Below, one piece after another: positions 6,836 through 14,615 of a stretch of 42,690 nt of DNA. The DNA is from Clostridia bacterium. GTDB lineage: Bacteria; Bacillota; Clostridia; Oscillospirales; SIG627. Numbering within the stretch: position 1 is the first letter of the stretch; each line of letters begins with the position of its first letter. A program made the translations under genes and the position numbers. Location of the stretch: contig JAFSID010000006.1 of assembly GCA_017439965.1 (NCBI GenBank), positions 1-42,690 on the forward strand, given 5' to 3'. The notes under the pieces were generated by a model. That model made no database searches and was not told the DNA's origin. It saw nothing but the letters and a program-made list of their open reading frames with translations.

Positions 6836-7464
6836 TCCCGTTTCAAAAATGCTTCGGTGCGGTGTATGGTAAAGCCCTTTGCCGAGAAGTTTCTTTCGTA
6901 CTCGGTCATAACGTTGCCCTCTGCCCATTCACTGTTGTGAAGGTCGTCGGTGGTATTTTTTAGCTCAAAGCCGTTTTCGGTGAAGGACTCAAGAGAGTAT
7001 TCAAAAAGCCCTGCGTTGTCGGTCTTGAAATGAATTTCACCCGTTTTTGAAAGTATTCTCTTGTATATATCGAGAAAGACCTCGCTTGTCAGCCTTCTCT
7101 TAGCGTGGCGTTTTTTGGGCCACGGGTCGCTGAAGTTGAGGTAGATCCTCTCAAACTTGTAATCACCGACAGCCTCGGGAAGCTCAAAGGCATCCATACA
7201 GGTAAAGCGAACGTTTTCAAGACCTTCGGCACGCACCTTTTCAAGTGCTATTACGGCGACGTCGGGTATCTTTTCTATTGCCAGAAACTTGAGCTCGGGA
7301 TGCTTTTTTGCCATTCCGACCACAAAGTCACCCTTTCCGCAGCCTATTTCAAGGTGTACGGGAATATCTCCCTTGAAGAAGTCCCCGAAGGACTCACGGT
7401 CAATATAAAGCTCTCCGCACGCCTGAATACGCTCGGGAGTGTTTTTTCTCTTTCTTGCTCTCAT
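6832..7464 (-). CDS. trmB: tRNA (guanine-N7-)-methyltransferase
   Basis: A 210-residue SAM-dependent methyltransferase that makes m7G46 in tRNA variable loops. The SAM-binding segment is HLEIGCGKGDFVVGMA (about 37-52) and the TrmB signature is IYLNFSDPWPKKRHAKRRLTS. The C-terminal TEYE motif is also present. The start ATG follows GGAG. It is the first gene of a minus-strand unit with the pseudouridine synthase. Confidence 0.95.
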   Translation of the reverse strand: MRARKRKNTPERIQACGELYIDRESFGDFFKGDIPVHLEIGCGKGDFVVGMAKKHPELKFLAIEKIPDVAVIALEKVRAEGLENVRFTCMDAFELPEAVGDYKFERIYLNFSDPWPKKRHAKRRLTSEVFLDIYKRILSKTGEIHFKTDNAGLFEYSLESFTENGFELKNTTDDLHNSEWAEGNVMTEYERNFSAKGFTIHRTEAFLKRE

Positions 7465-7493
7465 TTTAACTCCGTAAATTTATGTTTTTAAAT

Positions 7494-7522
7494 ATTATAA
7501 TACCAAACACAATTTTTGACAA
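7494..7522 (-). promoter_or_regulatory. Promoter of trmB
   Basis: Minus strand: TTGTCA (7522-7517), 17-base spacer, TATAAT (7499-7494). It lies 30 bases before the trmB ATG. Confidence 0.7.
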
Positions 7523-7583
7523 GAGGAAAACGAATATTTGGTAAATTTGAGGGCAAAAATCAGAGGAGAATGGAGGGATATTT

Positions 7584-9812
7584 TTGAATAATTTTACACC
7601 GTCTGCCGCCGCAGTGCTTGAGTTTGCCCGTCTTATAGCCTCGGAGCTTGGTCATACCTATATCGGAAGTGAGCATTTGCTTTTAGCTCTTCTCTCCGAG
7701 AGCGACGGAGAGGAGTGCCGTAGAATTTTCGGGCATTTCGGGATTACCTACGCCGATATTCTGTCCCGTGTCGTGTCGCTCTTCGGCAAGGGGGAGCCTA
7801 CCGTACTCGGCTCAGAGGCAATGACCCCGACTCTTCGGGGGATAATAGAGCGCTCGGCAGGTATTTCGAAGAAGCAATCGGAAAGGCTGGACAGTCGGCA
7901 CATGGCAATAGCAATGCTGGAGACTCCCGACAGCGTCGGCGTGAGACTCGTCGAGCTTGCGGGGGCTAAAAGAGGAAGGGTGCTCGGACTTTTTATGTCA
8001 AGCGTTGAAAACGAGAAAAGGCTTACCCTTGACACCGAGGTCAAGACAGACCGCCGTCAGAGTCTCGAAGCGTCGAAGAAGCTTACTCCTCAGCTTAACC
8101 GCTACGGTCACGACCTTGTGGAAATGGCTTTTCAAGGGAAGTATTCCGAGCTTATCGGAAGAGAAAGGGAGTGCGAGAGGGTAATACGCATCCTTTTGAG
8201 AAGGGGAAAGAATAACCCGTGTCTTATCGGTGAGCCCGGGGTGGGCAAGACAGCCGTTGCCGAGGGGATTGCCAAGCGCATTGCCGACGGTTGCGTGCCC
8301 AAGGCCTTGCTCGGATACCGAATAGTATCCCTTGACGTTTCAACGGTGGTTGCAGGCGCCAAGTACCGTGGAGATTTTGAGGAGAGAATACGCGCCATAA
8401 CGGACGAGGTTACCAAGGCGGGTAACGTGATTTTGTTTATTGACGAGGTGCATAATATCGTCGGCGCAGGCTCGGCTGAGGGTGCGGTTGACGCCGCTAA
8501 TATTTTAAAGCCCGCACTCGCACGTGACGAGGTTAAGATTATCGGTGCTACAACACTGAGAGAGTATAAGAAATATATCGAGAAGGACTCGGCACTCGAA
8601 CGTCGCTTTCAGCCCGTTATAGTGCGTGAGCCAAGCAAGCGCGAGACCCTTGAAATACTAAAGGGTATCAGAAAAAGCTACGAGGAATATCACGGGGTTG
8701 AGATTGACGATTCGGCGCTCGTCTCCGCCGTTGAGCTTTCCGAGAGGTATATCACCGACCGATTCCTTCCCGATAAGGCGATAGATTTGATGGATGAGAG
8801 TGCCTCACGCAAAAAGATATGCGGAGGCGGAAGGGTGACGGGAGAGGATATTGCCGAGAGCCTTTCGGAGACGCTGGATATTCCTCTCGGAAAAATCAGC
8901 GAGGACGAGCAGACGGAAATGAAAGGTCTTTCAGCCCGTCTGTCAGGGAGAGTTCTGGGGCAGGAGAGGGCAGTTGAGAGCCTCGTTTCATCTCATATGC
9001 GCTCACGCCTTGATATAGGGGATAGGGATAAGCCGAGAGGCGCGTATCTCTTCGTAGGGGAGACGGGAGTCGGTAAGACCGAGCTTGCCCGTGCCTTTGC
9101 CGAGGAGGTTTTTGGTCAGGGCTCTCTTATCCGCCTTGATATGTCGGAGTTTTCAGAGGCTCATTCGGTGTCCAAGCTTATCGGCTCGCCTGCGGGGTAC
9201 GTCGGCTTTGACGAGTCGGGCAGACTTGAGCCACTCCGTCGCAATCCCTATTCGGTGGTGCTCTTTGATGAGATAGAGCGTGCTCATCACGACGTTGTAA
9301 GCCTGCTTTTGCAGATACTTGACAACGGCACGCTGACCGACTCGAGAGGCACCGTGTACAGCTTTAAGAATGCCGTCGTTATCCTTACCTCAAATATCGG
9401 CTCGCGTGACAGAGTGACGAAGAGAGTCGGCTTTGAGACGGTGACGGATGAGGAAAATACGCTTGAGGAGGTCAAGCGTGAGCTGTCACCCGAGCTTGTC
9501 TCACGCCTTGACGGTGTTATACGCTTTTTGCCTCTTTCACGCGAAACGCTTGTGTTAATTGCGCGCAGGCGTATTTTAAGCTTTATTGAGAAGTGTATTG
9601 AGAGAGGGTATGAGGTTGAAATGGCCGAGGGGGTTGCCGAGTGGGTGGCTGACAGAAGCGACGTCTCTCTTGGCGCAAGGGGAATCATAAACACCGTAAA
9701 GCGTGAGGTGGAGGGGAGAGTTTCCGACGCTCTCGTCTTTAACGACGGCGTTGAGGTACTTCTGAATGACGAAGGGCTTTGTGTAAAAAGCCGGTCAACT
9801 GCCAATAACTGA
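7584..9812 (+). CDS. Clp-family AAA+ unfoldase (ClpC/ClpA type) lacking the M domain
   Basis: A 742-residue double AAA+ protein. Residues 1-140 are a Clp-N double repeat (FTPSAAAVLEFARLIASELGHTYIGSEHLLLALL). The first AAA module has Walker A GEPGVGKT (217-224) and FIDEVH; the second has Walker A GETGVGKT near residue 500, VLFDEIE and TSNIGS. A VGF tripeptide after TSNIGSRDRVTKR fits the ClpP-docking loop, so it should feed ClpP. In ClpC a coiled-coil M domain with UVR motif is inserted between the end of AAA-1 and GEDIAESLSE; here that stretch is only SRKKICGGGRV, so MecA-type adaptor binding is unlikely. The start is TTG, seven bases after GGAGGG. It stands alone between divergent trmB and convergent genes. 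Confidence 0.9.
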   Translation: MNNFTPSAAAVLEFARLIASELGHTYIGSEHLLLALLSESDGEECRRIFGHFGITYADILSRVVSLFGKGEPTVLGSEAMTPTLRGIIERSAGISKKQSERLDSRHMAIAMLETPDSVGVRLVELAGAKRGRVLGLFMSSVENEKRLTLDTEVKTDRRQSLEASKKLTPQLNRYGHDLVEMAFQGKYSELIGRERECERVIRILLRRGKNNPCLIGEPGVGKTAVAEGIAKRIADGCVPKALLGYRIVSLDVSTVVAGAKYRGDFEERIRAITDEVTKAGNVILFIDEVHNIVGAGSAEGAVDAANILKPALARDEVKIIGATTLREYKKYIEKDSALERRFQPVIVREPSKRETLEILKGIRKSYEEYHGVEIDDSALVSAVELSERYITDRFLPDKAIDLMDESASRKKICGGGRVTGEDIAESLSETLDIPLGKISEDEQTEMKGLSARLSGRVLGQERAVESLVSSHMRSRLDIGDRDKPRGAYLFVGETGVGKTELARAFAEEVFGQGSLIRLDMSEFSEAHSVSKLIGSPAGYVGFDESGRLEPLRRNPYSVVLFDEIERAHHDVVSLLLQILDNGTLTDSRGTVYSFKNAVVILTSNIGSRDRVTKRVGFETVTDEENTLEEVKRELSPELVSRLDGVIRFLPLSRETLVLIARRRILSFIEKCIERGYEVEMAEGVAEWVADRSDVSLGARGIINTVKREVEGRVSDALVFNDGVEVLLNDEGLCVKSRSTANN

Positions 9813-9862
9813 AAAAGGGGCTGTAAAAAAACTTAGTTAGAGTTTTTTTACAGCCTCTTTTC
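9811..9862. terminator. Long bidirectional terminator after the Clp gene
   Basis: GAAAAAGGGGCTGTAAAAAAACT pairs almost fully with AGTTTTTTTACAGCCTCTTTTC, a stem of about 20 pairs directly after the Clp stop. The internal A and T runs let it work on both strands. Confidence 0.75.
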
Positions 9863-10058
9863 AGGAGATAGGAAAAAATGCTCCAGAATGGACAAACCGA
9901 AGCCCGTCAGCGTACGAGTGTACGGTAGTGGCGAGGTTTGTTCAGAGCCAAAAACATATGATTTATTCGAGAAAACTCATTTTTGAGTTTTTACCTTTTC
10001 TTATGCTTTCTTGTTTTTGGCGGTCTGGACTTTTTTTACATCTCCTTTAAGTCAGGCT
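9863..10058. other. Gene-free interval rich in inverted repeats
   Basis: No gene is seen. The plus strand can fold as GCTC/GAGC (9880-9883, 9945-9948) enclosing GGACAAACC/GGTTTGTTC (9890-9898, 9935-9943) and an inner CGTAC-GAGT-GTACG hairpin (9911-9924). A second perfect inverted repeat, GCCAAAAAC (9947-9955) with GTTTTTGGC (10013-10021), encloses an AAAACTCA/TGAGTTTT hairpin (9972-9991). On the minus strand an isolated Shine-Dalgarno AAAGGAGA (10048-10041) is followed by ATG TAA and GTAAAAAAAGTCCAGACC, so no open frame follows it. Confidence 0.45.
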
Positions 10059-10190
10059 TTAGTTTTTCTTTTTTGTTGCCGCAGAGAGTATCTTGACGGC
10101 GATAACTATTGCAACGGTTACGGCAAAAACTCCGCCGTAGCCCTTGACGAGAATGGGAAGAATTTCAACAAATAAATCTAATCCGCTCAT
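10059..10190 (-). CDS. Small membrane protein paired with OadB-like pump (OadG-like)
   Basis: A 43-residue protein starting MSGLDLFVEILPILVKGYGG and ending in AATKKKN: one transmembrane helix (GVFAVTVAIVIAVKILS) with a lysine tail. It starts 13 bases after the OadB-like stop with a full GGAGG ribosome binding site seven bases before ATG. In sodium-pumping decarboxylases a small one-helix gamma subunit (OadG) anchors the complex and is encoded next to OadB; size, topology and position fit that role, but there is no long enough motif to prove it. Confidence 0.65.
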   Translation of the reverse strand: MSGLDLFVEILPILVKGYGGVFAVTVAIVIAVKILSAATKKKN

Positions 10191-10203
10191 ATTAGCCTCC
10201 TAA

Positions 10204-11385
10204 TCAAAGATACTGTGATACCATCGAGAGAATGAGACCGCCTGCGATAACCGAGGCAATCTGACCCGATACGTTGATACCGATTGCGTGCATAAGAAGG
10301 AAGTTCTGGGGATCCTCCTTAAGACCCATCTTGTGAATAACACGGGCTGACATAGGGAATGCGGAAATACCTGCCGCGCCAATCATGGGGTTTATCTTCT
10401 CCTTTGCAAAGAGGTTGTAAAGCTTTGCGAACATTACACCGCCGACGGTGTCGAAGATGAATGCAACGAGACCGAGACCCATAATAACGAGGGTATTTAC
10501 GGTAAGGAAGTCTGCCGCCTGCATCTTGGAGGCAATGGTGATACCGAGGAGAAGGGTTACGAGGTTTGCGAGTACCTTCTGCGCGGTTTCGGAAAGGGAG
10601 TCGAGAACTCCGCACTCACGGATGAGGTTGCCGAACATAAGAAATCCGATAAGAGCAACCGATTCGGGAGATACGACGCCTGCGATAACGGTTATAACGA
10701 TAGGGAAGAGGATGCGGGTTGCCTTGGAGACCTCCTTCTGTACGAAGGGCATACGTATAAGTCTTTCCTTTTTGGTGGTGATAAGACGGATTACGGGGGG
10801 CTGAATGATGGGCACGAGAGCCATATAGGAGTATGCCGCAACGATTATACCGCCGAGTACCTTCTGCTGCTCGGGAGTCTTGAGAAGCTCACTTCCGACG
10901 AAGATGGAGGTAGGACCGTCAGCCGCGCCGATAATTGAAATGGACGCCGCCTCAAAGATATCGAAACGACCCGAGAGAGCCGCCGCACCGAAGGTGAAGA
11001 AGATACCGAACTGCGCAGCCGCACCGAATATCATAAGCTTGGGGTTTGCAAGGAGAGGACCGAAGTCTATCATTGCGCCGATACCGATAAAGAGCAGGAG
11101 TGGGAAAAGCTCCGTTGCAATACCGAAGTTTGAAAGAATGGTGATTGCGCCCTCGGGACCGATAACGCCCGAGCCGGGAATGTTTACGAGAATTGCACCG
11201 AAGCCCATGGGAAGAAGAAGCGTGGGCTCCATATCCTTTTTGATTGCGAGGTAGATGAGAAGTCCGCCGATTGCCCACATTACAATTTGCTTGTAAAGAA
11301 GGATGGCTTCGGGAGATACTGCCCACTCAGCAAGCTGTCTGAATGCTTCTGCGGGATTATCAAATAGTAAGAGAAGTGCGTCCAT
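10204..11385 (-). CDS. Sodium ion-translocating decarboxylase beta subunit-like protein
   Basis: A 393-residue polytopic protein of the OadB/GcdB/MmdB family, which moves Na+ across the membrane when a carboxyl group bound to biotin is released. Conserved elements are IPGSGVIGPEGAITIL, the essential aspartate in IGAADGPTSIFVGSELL, and the C-terminal HAIGINVSGQIASVIAGG. The ATG at 11385 follows AAAGGA; an in-frame extension to 11496 would run through the riboswitch and is rejected. The other catalytic partners (carboxyltransferase alpha subunit and biotin carrier) are not in the window. Upstream lies a manganese-type riboswitch with terminator, so expression is likely metal-controlled. Confidence 0.88.
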   Translation of the reverse strand: MDALLLLFDNPAEAFRQLAEWAVSPEAILLYKQIVMWAIGGLLIYLAIKKDMEPTLLLPMGFGAILVNIPGSGVIGPEGAITILSNFGIATELFPLLLFIGIGAMIDFGPLLANPKLMIFGAAAQFGIFFTFGAAALSGRFDIFEAASISIIGAADGPTSIFVGSELLKTPEQQKVLGGIIVAAYSYMALVPIIQPPVIRLITTKKERLIRMPFVQKEVSKATRILFPIVITVIAGVVSPESVALIGFLMFGNLIRECGVLDSLSETAQKVLANLVTLLLGITIASKMQAADFLTVNTLVIMGLGLVAFIFDTVGGVMFAKLYNLFAKEKINPMIGAAGISAFPMSARVIHKMGLKEDPQNFLLMHAIGINVSGQIASVIAGGLILSMVSQYL

Positions 11386-11413
11386 GATGAAAAATCCTTT
11401 CTGTTTTTTGGCA

Positions 11414-11548
11414 AAAGAAAAAGACCTTTGCCTTATTTTATTATAAGGCAAAAGTCTTGCTGTCAATAATGAGAGCGTACCCGATGGCAAAGCCACGTGA
11501 TGACGAATACGTTCAACAGAAATATCTGTCCGCTACTCCCTTTTGCAG
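11414..11548 (-). promoter_or_regulatory. yybP-ykoY (manganese) riboswitch with transcription terminator
   Basis: The minus strand from 11548 contains GGGAGTAGC, then TCGTCATCACG with a GTGGC-TTT-GCCAT hairpin and CGGG, then GCAAGAC, the order and sequence of the yybP-ykoY aptamer. GCAAAAG at the 5' end pairs with CTTTTGC after GCAAGA to form P1. The same CTTTTGC lies in the left arm of a terminator, AAGACTTTTGCCTT with AAGGCAAAGGTCTT (11421-11458) followed by TTTCTTTT (11420-11413). P1 and terminator are therefore mutually exclusive, which predicts that ligand binding turns the gene on. Family membership is read from memory of the consensus; a covariance-model search would settle it. Confidence 0.8.
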
Positions 11549-11553
11549 TGAGT

Positions 11554-11582
11554 ATTTTAACAGATTATTCCCGTTTTGTCAA
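11554..11582 (-). promoter_or_regulatory. Promoter of the riboswitch-oadB unit
   Basis: Minus strand TTGACA (11582-11577), 17-base spacer, TAAAAT (11559-11554). It overlaps the stop codon of copA and starts transcription right at the 5' edge of the riboswitch. Confidence 0.8.
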
Positions 11583-14038
11583 TCTTTAATTTTCAAAACG
11601 CGGTAGCTCGCCTTCTCTATTGCAGACCTTATGAGAGCTTTGTCGGGATTACCCCAAAGCCTTGCCGAGCCATCCTTGAGAGATACCTCGAAGCGCTCGA
11701 TTCCGTCGAGACTGCTCAGTGCCTCCTCAACGTGCGCGACGCATCTCTCACACATCATTCCCTTGATTTTTACGGTTATATAGGAGCCCGTCACGGTCAC
11801 CTTAAAGCGACGAAGCCTGAGCGCGTTTGACACGACGAAGAGGCTTGAAAGACTCATTGCGAGAGAGGCGAACATAGGGCTGAGAGTCCAGCCCGTGAGA
11901 TTTACGAATACTCCTGCTGCAAGCGGTATGCCGAGACAGTTGTAGAAGAATGCCCAGAAGAGATTCTGCTTCACGTTCTTTATGGTTGCCGAGCTTAAGC
12001 GGAGAGCGTCGTGTACGCCGAGAAGTGAGTCTCGCATAAGCACCGCATCCGCCGACTCACGAGCAATATCCGTGCCCGAGCCGATGGCAAAGCCGACGTC
12101 GGCGCGAGTGAGAGCAGGCGCGTCGTTTATGCCGTCACCCACCATTGCGACCTTATGTCCCTTCTCCTGAAGCTCGCGTATTACCTTTTCCTTGTCGGAC
12201 GGAAGCACGTCGGAGATTATCTCGGTAAGCTCAAGTCCCCGTCCGATTCCCTCGGCGGTGCGACGGTTGTCTCCCGTCAGCATAATGACCTCCTTACCGC
12301 TTTTTCTCAAAAGGCTGATAGCCTCGGCGGAATCCCTCTTCAGAGTGTCGGCTACCGCAATAATACCGATAAGAGTCTTACCTGACGCAAAGTAGAGCGG
12401 TGTTTTGCCTAGGTCGGAAAGACCTGACGCAAGCACGTCGGCAGAGGAAACATCGACTCCCTCCTCCCGCATAAGCCTTGCGTTGCCCGCAAGATGTCTA
12501 ACGCCGTTTATAACGCCCTCAACACCTCTTCCCGAAAGGGTCTTGTAGTCACTGCATTCAAGCGGTGTGACTCCCTCGGACAGTGCGCCGTCAAGCACCG
12601 CGCGGGATAGAGGATGCTCGCTTTTTGCCTCAAGACCCGAGGCGATTTCAAGAAGCCTCTTGCGGTCGAGAGAAATTGGATGCACGTCGGTCATGACGGG
12701 CTTGCCCTCGGTTACCGTGCCGGTCTTGTCAAGCACCACCGTGTCAACCGAGTGAAGCGTTTCGAGAATTTCTGCCGATTTTATGAGTATTCCGTTTTCT
12801 GCGCCCTTGCCCGTGCCGACGGTTATGGCAACGGGAGTTGCAAGACCGAGCGCACACGGACAGCTTATGACGAGCACCGATATTGCATGTGTCAGCGCCG
12901 TGCCGAAATCCTCGCCGAGTATGAGCCATACGGCAAGCGTGATAATCGAAATGCCTATTACGATGGGTACGAATACCCCTGCAATCTTGTCGGCAAGCCT
13001 TGCGATAGGCGCTTTACCGCTCTGCGCGTTGTCTACAAGCTCAATTATTTTTGCGAAAATTGTGTCCGAGCCGACACGGGTTACTTTAAAGCGAATATAT
13101 CCGCTCTTCAAAACGGTTGAGCCGATAATCTCGTCTCCGACGGTTTTGGAGACGGGTAGGCTTTCTCCCGTGATTGAGGACTCGTCAGCCTCGCCCTCGC
13201 CCTCTATAACCTCACCGTCAAGAGCAAAGGATTCTCCTGCGCGGGTCTCGATTATATCTCCGCGTATTGCCTCCTCGACGGCAATCTCAATAAGCTCACC
13301 GTCACGCAATACCCTTGCGGTCTTGGGGGTCATATCCATAAGATGAGATAGTGCCTCACCCGTCTTGCGACGGCTCTTTGCCTCAAGCATTTTGCCGACG
13401 GTTATGAGAGTGACTATCATTGCCGCTCCCTCAAAATACAGATTGTGCTCAAGATGGGAAAGGGCTTCAAAATCACCCTTCGCAAGTGACGAGCTCATCT
13501 GAAACAGAGTCGCAATTCCGTAGATTACCGATGCGGATGCACCGAGCGCAATGAGGGAGTCCATATTCGGACTTCTCTTTACGAGAGCGGAAAAGCCCTT
13601 TTCAAAATATACTCGGTTGACGTAAAGCACGGGCAGAGTCAAGAATAACTGAATAAGCGCCCTTGTCAGAGTGTTTTTTTCTCCGCTTATAAAGGATGGA
13701 AGAGGATAGCCGAAAAGCATCGGTCCCATTGACAACGCCATTAAAACGACGAGAAATACAAGGGAGACGGTAATTCTTGCCTTCATTGACTCCTCGGGCT
13801 TCTTGTCGGGAGTCGGAAGGGGAGCGCTACCCTTAAGACTTGCGCCGTAGCCTGCGCCTTTAACTGCCGATATTATTTTGTCGGGAGCCGTCACCGTGTC
13901 GTCGTATTCCGCAAGCATACTGTTCGACAGAAGGTTTACCGAAACGTTCTTGACTCCGTCAAGCTCTCGGACTGCTTTTTCAACTCTTGAAACGCAAGCG
14001 GCACAGCTCATTCCCGTTACGTTGAATTTTTCCTTCAT
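11579..14038 (-). CDS. copA: Copper-exporting P1B-type ATPase
   Basis: An 819-residue P-type ATPase that pumps Cu(I) out of the cell. An N-terminal heavy-metal-binding domain has GMSCAAC (Cys 12 and 15) and a second one is at the C-terminus, GMMCERC (about 755-761). Between them are eight membrane helices, the actuator motif SSITGES, the copper-site VISCPCALGLATP, the phosphorylation loop VVLDKTGT, SEHPLSRAV, TGDN and MVGDGINDAPA. Having one metal-binding domain at each end, rather than one or two at the N-terminus, is unusual but known; the C-terminal one may be a fused CopZ-like chaperone. No CsoR/CopY regulator is adjacent. It is expressed from its own promoter. Confidence 0.95.
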   Translation of the reverse strand: MKEKFNVTGMSCAACVSRVEKAVRELDGVKNVSVNLLSNSMLAEYDDTVTAPDKIISAVKGAGYGASLKGSAPLPTPDKKPEESMKARITVSLVFLVVLMALSMGPMLFGYPLPSFISGEKNTLTRALIQLFLTLPVLYVNRVYFEKGFSALVKRSPNMDSLIALGASASVIYGIATLFQMSSSLAKGDFEALSHLEHNLYFEGAAMIVTLITVGKMLEAKSRRKTGEALSHLMDMTPKTARVLRDGELIEIAVEEAIRGDIIETRAGESFALDGEVIEGEGEADESSITGESLPVSKTVGDEIIGSTVLKSGYIRFKVTRVGSDTIFAKIIELVDNAQSGKAPIARLADKIAGVFVPIVIGISIITLAVWLILGEDFGTALTHAISVLVISCPCALGLATPVAITVGTGKGAENGILIKSAEILETLHSVDTVVLDKTGTVTEGKPVMTDVHPISLDRKRLLEIASGLEAKSEHPLSRAVLDGALSEGVTPLECSDYKTLSGRGVEGVINGVRHLAGNARLMREEGVDVSSADVLASGLSDLGKTPLYFASGKTLIGIIAVADTLKRDSAEAISLLRKSGKEVIMLTGDNRRTAEGIGRGLELTEIISDVLPSDKEKVIRELQEKGHKVAMVGDGINDAPALTRADVGFAIGSGTDIARESADAVLMRDSLLGVHDALRLSSATIKNVKQNLFWAFFYNCLGIPLAAGVFVNLTGWTLSPMFASLAMSLSSLFVVSNALRLRRFKVTVTGSYITVKIKGMMCERCVAHVEEALSSLDGIERFEVSLKDGSARLWGNPDKALIRSAIEKASYRVLKIKD

Positions 14039-14068
14039 TTGTATCTCCTTTATTTTTTTGCTGTTTTT

Positions 14069-14097
14069 AGTATAGCACAGTTTTTTGAATTTGTCAC
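14069..14097 (-). promoter_or_regulatory. Promoter of copA
   Basis: Minus strand GTGACA (14097-14092), 17-base spacer, TATACT (14074-14069), about 30 bases before the ATG. No clear copper-regulator operator is seen. Confidence 0.65.
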
Positions 14098-14171
14098 GCT
14101 GATTATTGATTTTTTATTCCAAATATGTTATATTTATATATTATAGTATAATTGTAAAGGAATAAAACGAA

Positions 14172-14615
14172 ATGAAGGAAAAGGTGCTTTTTAAAAAACT
14201 TGACGACAGGGCGATTATGCCTACCTACGCAACTTCCTCCTCGGCAGGCGCTGACCTTTACGCTCTGTCCGACGGTGATATAGTGATAGAAAGTGGCAAG
14301 ACCGTGCTTGTTCATACGGGTATCGCAATGGCAATTCCCGAGGGCTTTGTAGGTCTTGTCTTTGCCCGTAGCGGTCTTGCAACGAAAAGGGGACTTGCTC
14401 CTGCAAATAAGGTGGGAGTTATTGACTCGGACTACCGAGGTGAAATAATGGTGCCCATATACAATCAGTCGGATAAGGATGCCGTTATCGAAGCGGGCGA
14501 GCGTATTGCTCAGCTTGCACTGATTCCGTATCTTACGGCAGATTTTGAGGAGACTGATACGCTTGACGAGACCGACAGAGGAGAGTCAGGCTTCGGCTCA
14601 ACGGGTAGAAAATAA
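14172..14615 (+). CDS. dut: dUTP diphosphatase
   Basis: A 147-residue trimeric dUTPase with the five ordered motifs: SSAGADLYA, the GLVFARSGLATKRG loop, NKVGVIDSDYRGEI, GERIAQLAL and the C-terminal RGESGFGSTGR arm. It converts dUTP to dUMP and pyrophosphate, keeping uracil out of DNA and feeding thymidylate synthesis. The start ATG follows AAAGGA. Its TAA overlaps the ATG of the following PHP gene (TAATG). Confidence 0.96.
   Translation: MKEKVLFKKLDDRAIMPTYATSSSAGADLYALSDGDIVIESGKTVLVHTGIAMAIPEGFVGLVFARSGLATKRGLAPANKVGVIDSDYRGEIMVPIYNQSDKDAVIEAGERIAQLALIPYLTADFEETDTLDETDRGESGFGSTGRK

Noticed and set aside
9863..10058. 6S RNA
   Set aside because: The folds are separate hairpins rather than one long helix with a central bubble.
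11386..11496. N-terminal extension of the OadB-like protein to 11496
   Set aside because: It would translate the riboswitch and terminator; ATG 11385 has a good ribosome binding site.
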